NCBI GenBank assembly: GCA_017871115.1
Contig: JAFCIZ010000003.1
Coordinates: 683,001 to 747,000, forward strand
Direction of reading: 5' to 3'
From: Cunninghamella blakesleeana
Lineage: Eukaryota > Mucoromycota > Mucoromycetes > Mucorales > Cunninghamellaceae
DNA: 64,000 bases
Shown: in pieces, positions 1 to 9,398 of the stretch
Numbering within the stretch: the first letter of the stretch is position 1
Layout of the letters: every line of letters begins with the position of its first letter
Made by a program: the position numbers and the translations under genes
Notes under the pieces: model-generated
What the model saw: the letters and a program-made list of their open reading frames with translations, nothing else
What the model was told of the DNA's origin: nothing
Database searches by the model: none

Positions 1-202
1 TCTTATTAAATTTTAAAACTCAAAGAAAATTTAATTCTTATAAAAAAAGCTTTTTAATTGTCTTGAATTGATTTTTTTTTTCTAAATTAAACCTGGTTAC
101 AGATATAAAAAACTCTAACTTTGCATTGATAGATCAGCTTAAAATAAGGAAGCGGAGTAATACAGTATTATTAAAAACACTGAGCTTTACAGGGTGCTTT
201 AG
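1..202. other. AT-rich flank, no gene seen
   Basis: No ORF or RNA gene recognised. It ends in a polypyrimidine stretch and an AG (201-202) that could be the acceptor for the candidate exon that follows. Confidence 0.4.
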
Positions 203-421
203 GCTATCTGTACATCTGAAGAACTGGAGTCGTTAGATTTATTTTTGGGTGAGGGTATTAGAGAAATGTCAGACGATATGGTGATACCAGAAGAACACAA
301 GAGTAATAAAATGGGACACTTAATGGCTGTTCATATAACCGCTATTAAGAAAGCTGCTCTGATAGTTTCAGATGAATCTGCAGATTTGGTAGATTGGAGA
401 CGAATAAATAGCAATATATAG
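203..421 (+). CDS. Candidate terminal exon of an unknown protein (72 aa)
   Basis: Open frame from an AG acceptor at 201-202 to a TAG at 419-421. The translation starts AICTSEELESLDLFLGEG and ends VDWRRINSNI. It has the balanced, acidic and charged composition of a real protein, unlike the surrounding DNA, and its internal Met is at 266. I do not recognise the family, and upstream exons would lie outside the window. It could be the last exon of a gene entering from the left, or a relic of a repeat-encoded protein. It is not part of the LINE, whose 5' boundary lies at 727. Confidence 0.35.
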   Translation, partial: AICTSEELESLDLFLGEGIREMSDDMVIPEEHKSNKMGHLMAVHITAIKKAALIVSDESADLVDWRRINSNI

Positions 422-709
422 CTTTTTCTAAAAAAATAAAAAAAACCTATTGCTGCCTTTTGTGTTTTGATATTAAATTTCCACTTCTTTTTTATTCAGT
501 TTTTTAATTTTATTTTCCTTTGTTTATCACAAAAGCTTTTGATTATTTATATAAACACCATTTAGTGAATATAGTTTATCCATAAAATCATAAATACTTG
601 GTAAAAAAGCCCATTTTTAGTTGTGAAATAAATGTACACTTTTGTATATTATGAAGGGGAAGATAAATAATTAAAACAGCGCCAGCCAATTTTTTCTTTT
701 GAACAATTT
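422..709. other. Native upstream flank of dpm2, now separated by the LINE
   Basis: Noncoding AT-rich sequence. Because a 17-bp direct repeat brackets the LINE, this segment was probably contiguous with the dpm2 5' leader before the insertion. It holds a CCAAT motif at 686-690. Confidence 0.45.
686..690 (+). promoter_or_regulatory. CCAAT motif, probable displaced dpm2 promoter element
   Basis: CCAAT lies 20 bp before the 5' copy of the target-site duplication. In the inferred pre-insertion allele it would sit roughly 70 bp upstream of the dpm2 start codon, a typical position. Inference only. Confidence 0.3.
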
Positions 710-726
710 CTTTTTAATAATATATA
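710..726 (+). repeat. LINE target-site duplication, 5' copy
   Basis: CTTTTTAATAATATATA, 17 bp, ends one base before the ORF1 start codon (728). The identical sequence follows the terminal A-tract at 6341-6357. Confidence 0.75.
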
Positions 727-727
727 C

Positions 728-2299
728 ATGGCTCTTTCGAATAAAGAAAACAACACGTCGGTGGAGTCGGGAAATAAACCTCCCACTCATAATACAACTT
801 CAATTTCATATGCAAATATAACAAAAAAATCTTTAAGTACCTTTCAATTAAAAGAACATACGTTTCAAACTAAGTTATGGATCACTTCTAGAACGAAGGG
901 AGCTTTATTATTTGATGTTTCGAGCTTGAGCGATTCCTTAGCACAGCAATGGTTCATGAAACAAATTAAAGATCAAACGGATGCAGTTTTTGGGGTACGA
1001 TTTCAAAAACGAAATAAAATCAGATACATCGAAGTTTATACAAAAAAAACAGTTTCTCATAACCTTTTGACCGAAGGTCTCACCTTTTCTACTGCCATCT
1101 CCAAACATAAAGTTATTCCTAGCATAGCTTTGGATGATGACAGTACCATAGTACGTGTTTCTCTTACACACTTACCTATGGAAGAGAATGAAGAATTAAT
1201 CGAGGGAATCACTCAAAGTCTTCAACCATATGGAGAAATTCTAAACGTTCAACTCTACAGAGATAACAATACTGATTTTTTTATGGGCTCTGGAATGGTC
1301 ACTCTTAAAGTTGATCATTCTGGATCTTCAACCGATTTACTCCCTCTAACACACGTAATTCATTACAAAAATAGCGGGGAAAGCTTTTATGCTGTTTGGG
1401 CAAATATGCCTACTTGGTGTCGTTTCTGTCATGAAGAAGGACACACTAAGTATCAATGCACTAAGTCTTTGGCAAGTATGATATGCTATAATTGTCACAA
1501 TATGGGTCATAGAGCAGTTTCATGTACTCAAAAAGACATCAAACGTCAAAGGAAAACTCCTTTTTCCCAAGATTCTATGATCAATGGATCCAGGAGAGAC
1601 GAATTTATCCATCAACCCAAAGTTCATAATACCTTTGAAGAAAATAAAAATGAAAGTGAAAATGGAAAAGAAAATGAAAAAGAAAATGAAAAAGAAAATA
1701 AGAAAAATAACAAAAATGGAAAAAAAATTAAAAAAAATGAAAATGAAAATAAAAACAAAATAAGGGATATACCATCCAATTCATATGGTGTTTTGCGTAA
1801 CATTTCGGATGACGAATCGATCCCAGATGCACTAACTCACCATGAATTTGATGATCAATTGTCTCAAAGCGAAGATATGATTAACAAATCTTTAGATATT
1901 GATATTGACGATGAAAATACAAATCCTGAGGAAGAGTTATGGGAAGACTCTGTAGATAGTAATAATAACCGTGTAAGAGATGATATGTCGGATTCTAATT
2001 TTTCTTCGGAACAGGCTTCTTCATCTTCACGGGAAATAACTCCAACCATTCCTGATTCCATTATGAATTCACCTAGCATCACACCTCGTAAAAATCCTAT
2101 TGTTCCTAGTAATCATAGAAAAGGAGTTATCACATTTCTAAAGGCTCCTAAAAAGAATACTGTCAAGAAAACCAATGTACAAAAGAATAGTGTCACAAAA
2201 AACATGATTAGTAAGGCCTCTAGCTCTTTATCTACAAATGCAGCTAAAAGACTTACCATACTTCCTCCAAATCCTAATAATGATTCCTATGCTGAGTAA
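728..2299 (+). CDS. LINE ORF1, nucleic-acid-binding protein with two CCHC zinc knuckles
   Basis: 523 aa. The first half carries an RRM-like or DUF4283-like stretch (about 45-200), followed by two perfect CX2CX4HX4C knuckles at residues 231-244 and 253-266. A very Lys/Asn/Glu-rich linker (about 300-345) and an acidic, Ser-rich tail follow. This is the layout of ORF1 proteins that coat LINE RNA in the ribonucleoprotein particle. The start ATG lies one base inside the element. The stop TAA (2297-2299) overlaps the ORF2 start. No frameshifts or internal stops. Confidence 0.85.
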   Translation: MALSNKENNTSVESGNKPPTHNTTSISYANITKKSLSTFQLKEHTFQTKLWITSRTKGALLFDVSSLSDSLAQQWFMKQIKDQTDAVFGVRFQKRNKIRYIEVYTKKTVSHNLLTEGLTFSTAISKHKVIPSIALDDDSTIVRVSLTHLPMEENEELIEGITQSLQPYGEILNVQLYRDNNTDFFMGSGMVTLKVDHSGSSTDLLPLTHVIHYKNSGESFYAVWANMPTWCRFCHEEGHTKYQCTKSLASMICYNCHNMGHRAVSCTQKDIKRQRKTPFSQDSMINGSRRDEFIHQPKVHNTFEENKNESENGKENEKENEKENKKNNKNGKKIKKNENENKNKIRDIPSNSYGVLRNISDDESIPDALTHHEFDDQLSQSEDMINKSLDIDIDDENTNPEEELWEDSVDSNNNRVRDDMSDSNFSSEQASSSSREITPTIPDSIMNSPSITPRKNPIVPSNHRKGVITFLKAPKKNTVKKTNVQKNSVTKNMISKASSSLSTNAAKRLTILPPNPNNDSYAE

Positions 2300-5200
2300 A
2301 ACTCTACTTTGCACTATTTCTTCACTAAACTGCAATAGCTTAGTGAAATCATCCTCAACAAAACAACAATCTTCTTACCTACGCCATTTACGACTTAATA
2401 AACCTTCTATCTATTCATTTCAAGATACACGTATTAATAATGATCACATCACAATCATTAACAAAAAATTACAATATAAACATTCTTTATGGAATTCCTA
2501 TTGCGGAATCATTTCATTTTCTAACGATTATTCATTCTCTCCTATTGATACATCCAAGTTTGATAGAATTCTTTTAACTAAAGTTTTTCATCCTAACCAT
2601 TTTTACGAACCTTTCTTTATTCTTAACATATATGCACCACCTACACCTAAACCACGTAAAATTTTTCTTACATCTCTTTTACATTTACTTACTCAACTAG
2701 AGAGAGATAACATAATTTGTTTTCCTCGTCTCATTATTACTGGAGATTTTAATTACTCTCTTCAATCCAGTTCTATTAAATATAACACAAGTACAGAATG
2801 GTTAGCTTTTATTGACACACACTTTTATAATACCATGGAATTTAATCATAATCAGTTTATACCGACATATCAAAGGAATAACGAAATATCTTCCACCATT
2901 GACTATATATATTTTAGTAAACAACTTTCTATGACTCTACAATCCACAGACCTTACCAAACTACAGAATCAATGGTCTGACCACTCCATGCTAACTACAT
3001 CCTTTAGCCTTGGTCAATCACCTACAGGTCCTGGCCTATGGCGTGCTAACCAATTATACCTTAGCCATACAAATTTCACTGAACCCTTAGAATCTTACAT
3101 AAACACTTTGGTAAATAATAAAAAGAATAGGTCAATTAACAATATTGATTTCTGGGATGAAATTAAACATAAAGTAAAACAAAAGGCCAAGTCATATGAA
3201 CATAAATATACATCATGGAGAACGGATACTTTAAAATTTTATCAGAGTAAACGTAACCGCTTTCTAAGAAGTAGACCTTCATTAGCTCTACGCCAACAAA
3301 TTTTACCTTCTATAGACAACATAATACACAACCTTCAACAAGAAATAGTAGAACTTGCAGCTCTAAAATCAGGTATTGTTTGGAGAGAGAAAAGCGAATC
3401 TTCGACAAAATTCTTAAAAAAGATTCACCAGGAAAAAACTACACAACAATACATTTATTCTCTTCAAAATGATTCAGAAGTCGAAACTTTTATAGACATT
3501 ACTGGAAAAAAGAATATCACACGTGATTTCTATCAAAATCTTTACACACCTACGTACGTTGAAGACAATCTTATTGACAAATTCTTACAAGAAGCACAAT
3601 GCCCCAATAATATTAGTGAAGAAGATAAATCCACTTTACTACAACCAATTACTATAGAAGAGCTATTAACTCAGGCCAAACGTGCACCAAAACAAAGTAG
3701 CCCTGGAGATGACGGTCTAAGTTATCCTTTTTTATTGTTCTTATTTAATATACCTACGCTTCAATCTATTATCCTGGATATCTATAACAATGCCTTTCTT
3801 GGTGAAACTCCTGCCTCATGGAAGTCCATTAAAGTTCGGTTGCTACCAAAAAAAGGAAATCTAAGTTCTTTAAAAAACTGGAGACCTATATCCTTAATAA
3901 ATTGTGATGCAAAAATATTTACAAGAATTATAGCCAAAAGAATGGGATCAATAATGAATAAAATTATTAATCCATATCAGACAGGATTCTTACCACGTCG
4001 TTTCATAGCCGAAAACGGAGTTGCTCTTCAAATGATACTGGAACAAGCACAATATAAAAAATATAAAGGTGTCGGGGTATTACTCGACCAAGAAAAGGCG
4101 TACGATCGTATCCACCCTCGATACCTTGAAAAAGTTTTACTTTCATTTCAATTCCCAAAGACTTTTATTAATTGTATTATCTCTTTGTTCTTCAATAACA
4201 AGATGCAAATTAATGTCAATGGTTTCTTCACAGATAATATCCAACAAAAAAGAGGTCTCCGTCAAGGTGACCCTCTATCACCTCTATTATTTAATCTGGC
4301 TTTGGAACCTTTCTTACTGCATATTCTACATAACGAAAACCTCAATGGCTTCTCGTTTCCTTCCGTTAAATCATCCTTATCATACCCTTTAGAATCTCCT
4401 ACTGAAGTTAAAAATAAAATCAAGTGTATGGCTTATGCGGATGATGTTTGTGTTTTTCTAAATTCCACTAATGATTGGTCGATTCTCAAAAACATTATGA
4501 ACAACTATTCTATAGTTTCCAATGCCCACTTTAATGATCACAAAACAGAGTTCTTTTCTCTTGACGGTTCCGTTAATGATGAATGGAATCAATTAAAGAT
4601 GTCCAATAATATCACAATGTACCACAATAGGCACTCACTATCTTCCTTCCGTTATCTTGGTTTCGAAATGTGTTATACAGACACCCAAAAAAAAGTATAC
4701 CTACATAAATTAATACATAATATCCAAAAGCAGATCGGGATCTATTCACAAAGGAATTTATCTATAAAGGGTAGAGTCACAATTCTTAATAGCCTAATTC
4801 TATCCAAATTATGGTATTGTCTACGCTTACTCGTAGCTCCACAATGGTTCTTTAAAAAGCTACAATCATTAATCCATAAATATGTTTGGCAGGATAAATA
4901 CCCTAAATTATCTTTTCATCAAATGTGTCAGCCCTTATCTCATGGAGGACTTAAAGTGTTGAATCCTCTGGTTCAAAGACAATCTCTACAAATAAGATGG
5001 TTGAAATATATTTTTGATCCTATTCAAAATCCTTCATTTGTACATGACCTTTTTATGTATCATATGTCCCTAATAAATAATCAAACATCTAACCCGTATG
5101 CCACACTCATGTTCCCTTCATATAGAACTGGCCCTTTGTCCTCCAGAAATCACTTAGCTTCAGTCATATTTACTACATATGACTCCTTTTCTGTAACGCT

Positions 5201-6071
5201 AGATTTTAATGACATATCCATAGCTACGTGCTTATCATTTCCATTATTTTCAGTCTTTGACAAAATTCCTAAAGATTATTGGCTACTGAAACCTACTTAC
5301 AAATTGTTACCCGCTAGTTTTTTCTTCAAATACGATCACAATACTTCCTGTCTTCGTATAAAAGTACCTGGTGAATTCCCACTTTATCCTCGCCTATGCA
5401 AACGTCTATACCGAGATATATTTAAGAGGAAAATTCCATTTAAACCATATGTTAGAAACCTAATTGCGGATGCCACTAAACCTTATGGTATCATTGATTA
5501 CGCTCCCCTCTGTCAACAATGGTTAAATAAATCCAAAATATCCGTTATATCTTCAAAAGAATACAGATATGGTTATTATAGAGTTAAAGATAAGACCCCT
5601 TTATTTAAGCAAAGTATCATATTAAAACTATGGAATGCTAATATTCCACCTAATGCTAGATCAGTATGGTATAAGATAATCACAAAAAAGATACCAACAG
5701 GAATGGCAATACATAGAATCAAACCTGAAGTTTCACCCTTATGCTTATTATGTAACGAACCAGAGGATATTACACATTTTTTCTTCGCATGTATTTTCAA
5801 AAAGCGTATATGGAATGATATATTATCCATTCATTTTCCGCTTTTCTTGTTCAAAACAATTCCTTTTGAAGATTTTGTACTATACTTGAAACCTATTGAA
5901 AAATCTCAATTAGAACCAAGATCCTTTACCTTATGTGGCATCATTCTATATAATATTTGGCTCTCACATTGGCAACTAAAATTCCACTCCACCCCATTTT
6001 CCTCCGCTAACATCACTAAAAAAATATTACAGAACATAGCAATATTTTTACGTCCTTATGATAAATTCTAG
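2289..6071 (+). CDS. LINE ORF2, APE endonuclease and reverse transcriptase
   Basis: The open frame runs from 2238 (1277 aa). The ATG at 2289, which overlaps the ORF1 stop in ATGCTGAGTAA, is the better start because the APE fold begins directly after it with TISSLNCNSL. Residues numbered from 2238: endonuclease motifs QD 62-63, GDFN 169-172 and SDHS 247-250; reverse transcriptase fingers with NWRPISL, and YADD catalytic box at 733-736; a C-terminal zf-RVT-type motif with CLLC (1169-1172) and downstream His/Cys. No RNase H. All catalytic signatures are present, so the protein looks competent for target-primed reverse transcription. Confidence 0.92.
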   Translation: MLSKTLLCTISSLNCNSLVKSSSTKQQSSYLRHLRLNKPSIYSFQDTRINNDHITIINKKLQYKHSLWNSYCGIISFSNDYSFSPIDTSKFDRILLTKVFHPNHFYEPFFILNIYAPPTPKPRKIFLTSLLHLLTQLERDNIICFPRLIITGDFNYSLQSSSIKYNTSTEWLAFIDTHFYNTMEFNHNQFIPTYQRNNEISSTIDYIYFSKQLSMTLQSTDLTKLQNQWSDHSMLTTSFSLGQSPTGPGLWRANQLYLSHTNFTEPLESYINTLVNNKKNRSINNIDFWDEIKHKVKQKAKSYEHKYTSWRTDTLKFYQSKRNRFLRSRPSLALRQQILPSIDNIIHNLQQEIVELAALKSGIVWREKSESSTKFLKKIHQEKTTQQYIYSLQNDSEVETFIDITGKKNITRDFYQNLYTPTYVEDNLIDKFLQEAQCPNNISEEDKSTLLQPITIEELLTQAKRAPKQSSPGDDGLSYPFLLFLFNIPTLQSIILDIYNNAFLGETPASWKSIKVRLLPKKGNLSSLKNWRPISLINCDAKIFTRIIAKRMGSIMNKIINPYQTGFLPRRFIAENGVALQMILEQAQYKKYKGVGVLLDQEKAYDRIHPRYLEKVLLSFQFPKTFINCIISLFFNNKMQINVNGFFTDNIQQKRGLRQGDPLSPLLFNLALEPFLLHILHNENLNGFSFPSVKSSLSYPLESPTEVKNKIKCMAYADDVCVFLNSTNDWSILKNIMNNYSIVSNAHFNDHKTEFFSLDGSVNDEWNQLKMSNNITMYHNRHSLSSFRYLGFEMCYTDTQKKVYLHKLIHNIQKQIGIYSQRNLSIKGRVTILNSLILSKLWYCLRLLVAPQWFFKKLQSLIHKYVWQDKYPKLSFHQMCQPLSHGGLKVLNPLVQRQSLQIRWLKYIFDPIQNPSFVHDLFMYHMSLINNQTSNPYATLMFPSYRTGPLSSRNHLASVIFTTYDSFSVTLDFNDISIATCLSFPLFSVFDKIPKDYWLLKPTYKLLPASFFFKYDHNTSCLRIKVPGEFPLYPRLCKRLYRDIFKRKIPFKPYVRNLIADATKPYGIIDYAPLCQQWLNKSKISVISSKEYRYGYYRVKDKTPLFKQSIILKLWNANIPPNARSVWYKIITKKIPTGMAIHRIKPEVSPLCLLCNEPEDITHFFFACIFKKRIWNDILSIHFPLFLFKTIPFEDFVLYLKPIEKSQLEPRSFTLCGIILYNIWLSHWQLKFHSTPFSSANITKKILQNIAIFLRPYDKF

Positions 6072-6168
6072 ACACATACATACATACGTATATATAGGAT
6101 ATAGAATTAGAACTAGAATAAGAACTACAAACCATTTTGCCTTTCTTTTTTTCTTTTTTTTTTTTTTG

Positions 6169-6189
6169 AAAAAAAAAAAAAAAAAAAAA
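6169..6189 (+). repeat. Internal A21 tract in the LINE 3' end
   Basis: T14 (6154-6167), a G, then A21. It lies about 100 nt after the ORF2 stop, where a LINE poly(A) tail would be expected. The element nevertheless continues to a second A21 at 6320-6340 before the TSD, suggesting read-through transcription with 3' transduction, or a composite tail. Confidence 0.55.
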
Positions 6190-6319
6190 TCTTTTGTAGC
6201 TCTTTTATTTATACCCCTTAGTGTTTTGTTTTCGAATCCCGCCCCTCACTAAGACACAGGATTCTTATTTTCTTAAATATTTTAAAATTTTAACCTCCAA
6301 TAAATTTTAATTTTAAGTC
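6190..6319 (+). other. 130-nt segment between the two LINE poly(A) tracts, with a B-box-like motif
   Basis: Contains TTCGAATCCCGCC (6231-6243), which resembles a tRNA T-loop/Pol III B box, preceded by GTAGCTC (6196-6202). The T stem does not pair, and the A-to-B spacing is too short for a normal tRNA. It is therefore a tRNA-like or SINE-like relic at best, possibly carried as a transduced flank. Confidence 0.3.
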
Positions 6320-6340
6320 AAAAAAAAAAAAAAAAAAAAA

Positions 6341-6357
6341 CTTTTTAATAATATATA
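6341..6357 (+). repeat. LINE target-site duplication, 3' copy
   Basis: CTTTTTAATAATATATA, identical to 710-726, begins directly after the terminal A21. It lies within the dpm2 5' leader, 34 bp before that gene's start codon. Confidence 0.75.
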
Positions 6358-6390
6358 TATTATTTTCCATTTATTTACAATCTATATAAA

Positions 6391-6855
6391 ATGGTATAGC
6401 AAATATCATTGTAAAAAAAAAAAAAATAGAAATATTTTTAACGTTGAATAGTAATAATATTTCATTAATATCAGAGTACTGGAATTGATAAATTATTAGG
6501 AACTGGTGGATTCTTTTTAGGAACAACTATTTATATATATTATACAGTTTGGCTGCTATTAATGGTAAAATAGATATTCATTTTCTTAAAGCAGCAAAAA
6601 AATAAATATTTAATCTATAACAATAACAGTAATTATAATATGTCTTTATATATATACTCGTGTCATTACAAACTTATTATTTTCAATATTTTTTTTATGC
6701 CTATTTTTATATAGCCATTTGTTGATCAAGGACATTTTTTACACAACTATTTTCCTGATTGGCAGTATGCGATACGGATACCCTTAATTATTATGATATT
6801 TGGATTAACAATTATATTCAGTTTTCTTGGTGCTGTAATGATTAAAAGCAAATAA
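6391..6855 (+). CDS. dpm2: Dolichol-phosphate mannosyltransferase subunit 2 (DPM2)
   Basis: Exons 6391-6393, 6475-6564 and 6715-6855 give 77 aa (family usually 75-90). The first coding exon is only the ATG, with GT at 6394-6395 and acceptor TCAG at 6471-6474. The product begins MSTGIDKLLG and has two membrane helices: GFFLGTTIYIYYTVWLLLM and a second in IPLIIMIFGLTIIFSFLG. Between them is the family hallmark PFVDQGHFLHNYFPDW (human DPM2 has PFIDSQHVIHKYF). DPM2 is a small ER membrane protein that stabilises the DPM synthase complex and makes dolichol-P-mannose for N-glycans, O-mannosylation and GPI anchors. A LINE sits directly upstream and may have altered its expression. Confidence 0.88.
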
Positions 6856-7400
6856 TACTGATATTATTATCAACTTCACTATTAATTTTCAAACATATAT
6901 ATATGATTTATCATTAGTATTGCTATTATTATAATAGCTGGTAGACAAATAACAATAAGACAACAAAACAAAATAAAACAAAATAAAATAAAACAAAACA
7001 GTAAAAAAAAAAAGTGATGACAAAGACTACCTTTAAGCTTTATTCATCAAAAGCTGAATTCCTATTTTTATAAACAAACAAATAAAAAAATCAATGGTTG
7101 GAATAAATACAAATAATAAAAAAAGGTTAATCTATAAACATCTTCTCAATATGCAGCATATTTATTAAAATAGAAAAGGGAACCAGTGATTAATATTTTA
7201 AACATAAGATTATTCTATTCACCTCATATCGCCCATCATTTTACTTGAGCAAAAACGATATCAATTAATTCAAAAAATTAGATTTTTATTTTTAGGGAAT
7301 TAATAAAAAATAAAATATTATTTTATTAAAAAAACTCTTACAATCGATGGATTCATTTTTTTTAATGAATCAATACACTAACAATTATATATATACCTTA
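6856..7400. other. Convergent intergenic region, low complexity
   Basis: Between the 3' ends of dpm2 and ale1. Contains AAAAC/AAAAT repeats near 6962-7000 and no recognisable gene. Confidence 0.5.
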
Positions 7401-8348
7401 TCACTCTGTTTTAAAATCATTTTGAATTACCGTCTTTTGACTAACAGCTAATTCTTTAATCTTATTATCATCAACGTCTCCTTCCTTTGATGAATGTTTT
7501 TGTTGTTCACTATTAAATTTAGCAATACGGCGTTTTTGTATAGACATCAATGTAGGCCCCATGGTATGCCAAATAATCAATCCTGCTAATGCCACTAATA
7601 AATGATAACAATATACAGATTTAAAAGCAATGACGGTCGCCTCCCAAGTTAATAGCATGAAGGAACTACTACAAGAGTTAATACAAGAGACAGTAAGGAT
7701 AATACAAACCACGTCATAAGCCGTTTTCCAGAAAGGTAAACCTTGTTTCATATCGGGTGTCATGGTTAAAGGACGAAGGACTTTACGCATTAAATTTCCA
7801 GCATATTGTAATAAAGCGGAAGTTGCAAAGAATACTACTCAGTAAAAAAAAAAAAAAAAAAAAAAGGTTATTCACTTTTCTTTTTTTTACTTTATTTTAA
7901 TACATGTAAATTTACAAAAGTAACCAGGAAGGAAACCATGCCATAAAGAAGAAATAAGATATGTAACAATGACAGGTTTAAAACCAATTTTAGCTTTTGA
8001 ACCAGATGAAGAAGGAAGAGGAGCTAAACGCATAAAGACATAGTGCTTTAACCATCTGTTGGCAGCAGAATTCCATCTTTCAATAAGGATTTTAAAATTG
8101 GGTGCCCATTCTACATTAACATTAGCTACTACTACACGGTCCCATTTAGGTTGATCATCTTTATCAAAACCATTAAACCCAAGCCCTGTTACCATACATG
8201 CTCCTTCTGTTAATAACCATACAGTATAAAATCGGAACCGTGTTAAAGTAGCTGTAAGTTGAAGGAATAAGAATCTATTACATGCGATAAAAAGCAAAAA
8301 TAAAAGGAAGAGAAATAAAAATAGAGTGGTTGGTTTTATTCATTATTA

Positions 8349-8379
<31 letters not shown>

Positions 8380-9389
8380 TTTATTTTATATTAGCAGTAT
8401 TGTTATTTTCTTTTTCCCCCACATGCACCACTTTATACATGATTCATACTCTTTTTTTTTTTTTAAAAAAAATAAATAAATAAATAAATAATAAAAATAA
8501 ACAATATTTGTATACATACCTTTTATAAAATGGATAATTATTATATTGATCAGATAATATAGCAGGGAAATTAAAGGTAGGATGAATAAAGACTAAACCG
8601 ATAATCATGATAGATACTTTAAGTAAAACAATTTTTACAGGATTCCAACAAGATAATTTGATTTGTCGTTGTTTTTCAGTCAGGGTCTTGGGAGAAGTTT
8701 CAATGAGGGGTAAAGTGATTAAACGGATATAATCCATATAATCGCAGGTTGGCCCAGCTAAAACACCACCAAAAAAGAAAACCCAACCAAAGAAAGATAT
8801 CAACGAAGGATAACTATTGATTTGCATGCGTAAATGAAATGGATGAATCAATGATTTATTTTTTTCTCTACCATCTTGAATATTAAATCCATAACTTGAT
8901 AATTTCATAACGGCTACCATTAATGCTCCTGAATAATCAAGTGTTGTATCTCCTTTAACTCCTTTAAATTGACGGTCAAGGTGACTAGTTGAAAAAATAA
9001 AATAAAAAAATAGGGTTATTTGATTGAATAATTTGACAGTTTTTTTAAGAAAAGAAAAAAAAAATTATCACTTACCAAATAGACATAGATACCATAATAA
9101 AAAAAAAATTAATCCAAGGACCGTTTTTACCATGATAGTATTTCATAAAAAAATATGTAAATAAGCTAGTTGCAGTAAGATGGAGAAAACCAAGCCATGA
9201 AGATAGGACAATGATTAAAACAAAACAGGTATAAAAAATAGATAGTAAATGTTTCATCAAAGGATTAGGTAATACATTAAATAATAAAGCCAATGGATAA
9301 GTAGATAATACACAAGTTAAGAGTTTTAAATGATCAGTATTCACTTGTCCCCCCATCATATTTGCTAATTTAATAAATAATGAATCCAT
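7401..9389 (-). CDS. ale1: Lysophospholipid acyltransferase, MBOAT family (Ale1/Slc4-like)
   Basis: Exons in coding order: 9389-9076, 8984-8520, 8274-7916, 7834-7401; 523 aa. Acylates lysophospholipids in the ER (Lands cycle and de novo phospholipid synthesis). MBOAT signatures: Asn328 in ERWNSAANRWLKHY and the catalytic His372 in SSLWHGFLPGY, with further family blocks DYSGALMVAVMKLSSYGFN and GLGFNGFD. Multiple hydrophobic segments span most of the protein. The Lys/Glu-rich C-terminal tail (AKFNSEQQKHSSKEG) is cytosolic-looking. The second in-frame ATG (9389) is taken as the start; the first, at 9398, would add three residues. Divergent from the SCAMP gene, with a shared 500-bp upstream region. 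Confidence 0.9.
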
Positions 9390-9398
9390 TTTTATCAT

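Larger units (their letters stand above)
727..6340 (+). mobile_element. Full-length non-LTR retrotransposon (LINE, L1/Tx1-like)
   Basis: A 5.6-kb element with two intact ORFs: ORF1 with two CCHC knuckles, and ORF2 with APE endonuclease, reverse transcriptase and a C-terminal zinc-binding domain. It ends in A21 (6320-6340) and is bracketed by 17-bp direct repeats at 710-726 and 6341-6357. The 5' boundary falls at the ORF1 ATG, so this copy has practically no 5' UTR. ORF2 has no RNase H domain after the RT, and the RT reads NWRPISLINCDAKI, as in L1/Tx1-type rather than Tad-type elements. Intact ORFs and identical TSDs indicate a recent insertion. A second A21 tract at 6169-6189 lies 130 nt before the end. 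The clade assignment is from memory of motifs. Confidence 0.9.

Noticed and set aside
4069..4392. Plus-strand 107-aa ORF inside the LINE
   Set aside because: Out-of-frame shadow of the reverse transcriptase region.
6190..6261. Functional tRNA gene
   Set aside because: A B-box-like TTCGAATCCC is present, but the T stem and acceptor do not pair and the A-to-B box distance is about 12 nt too short.
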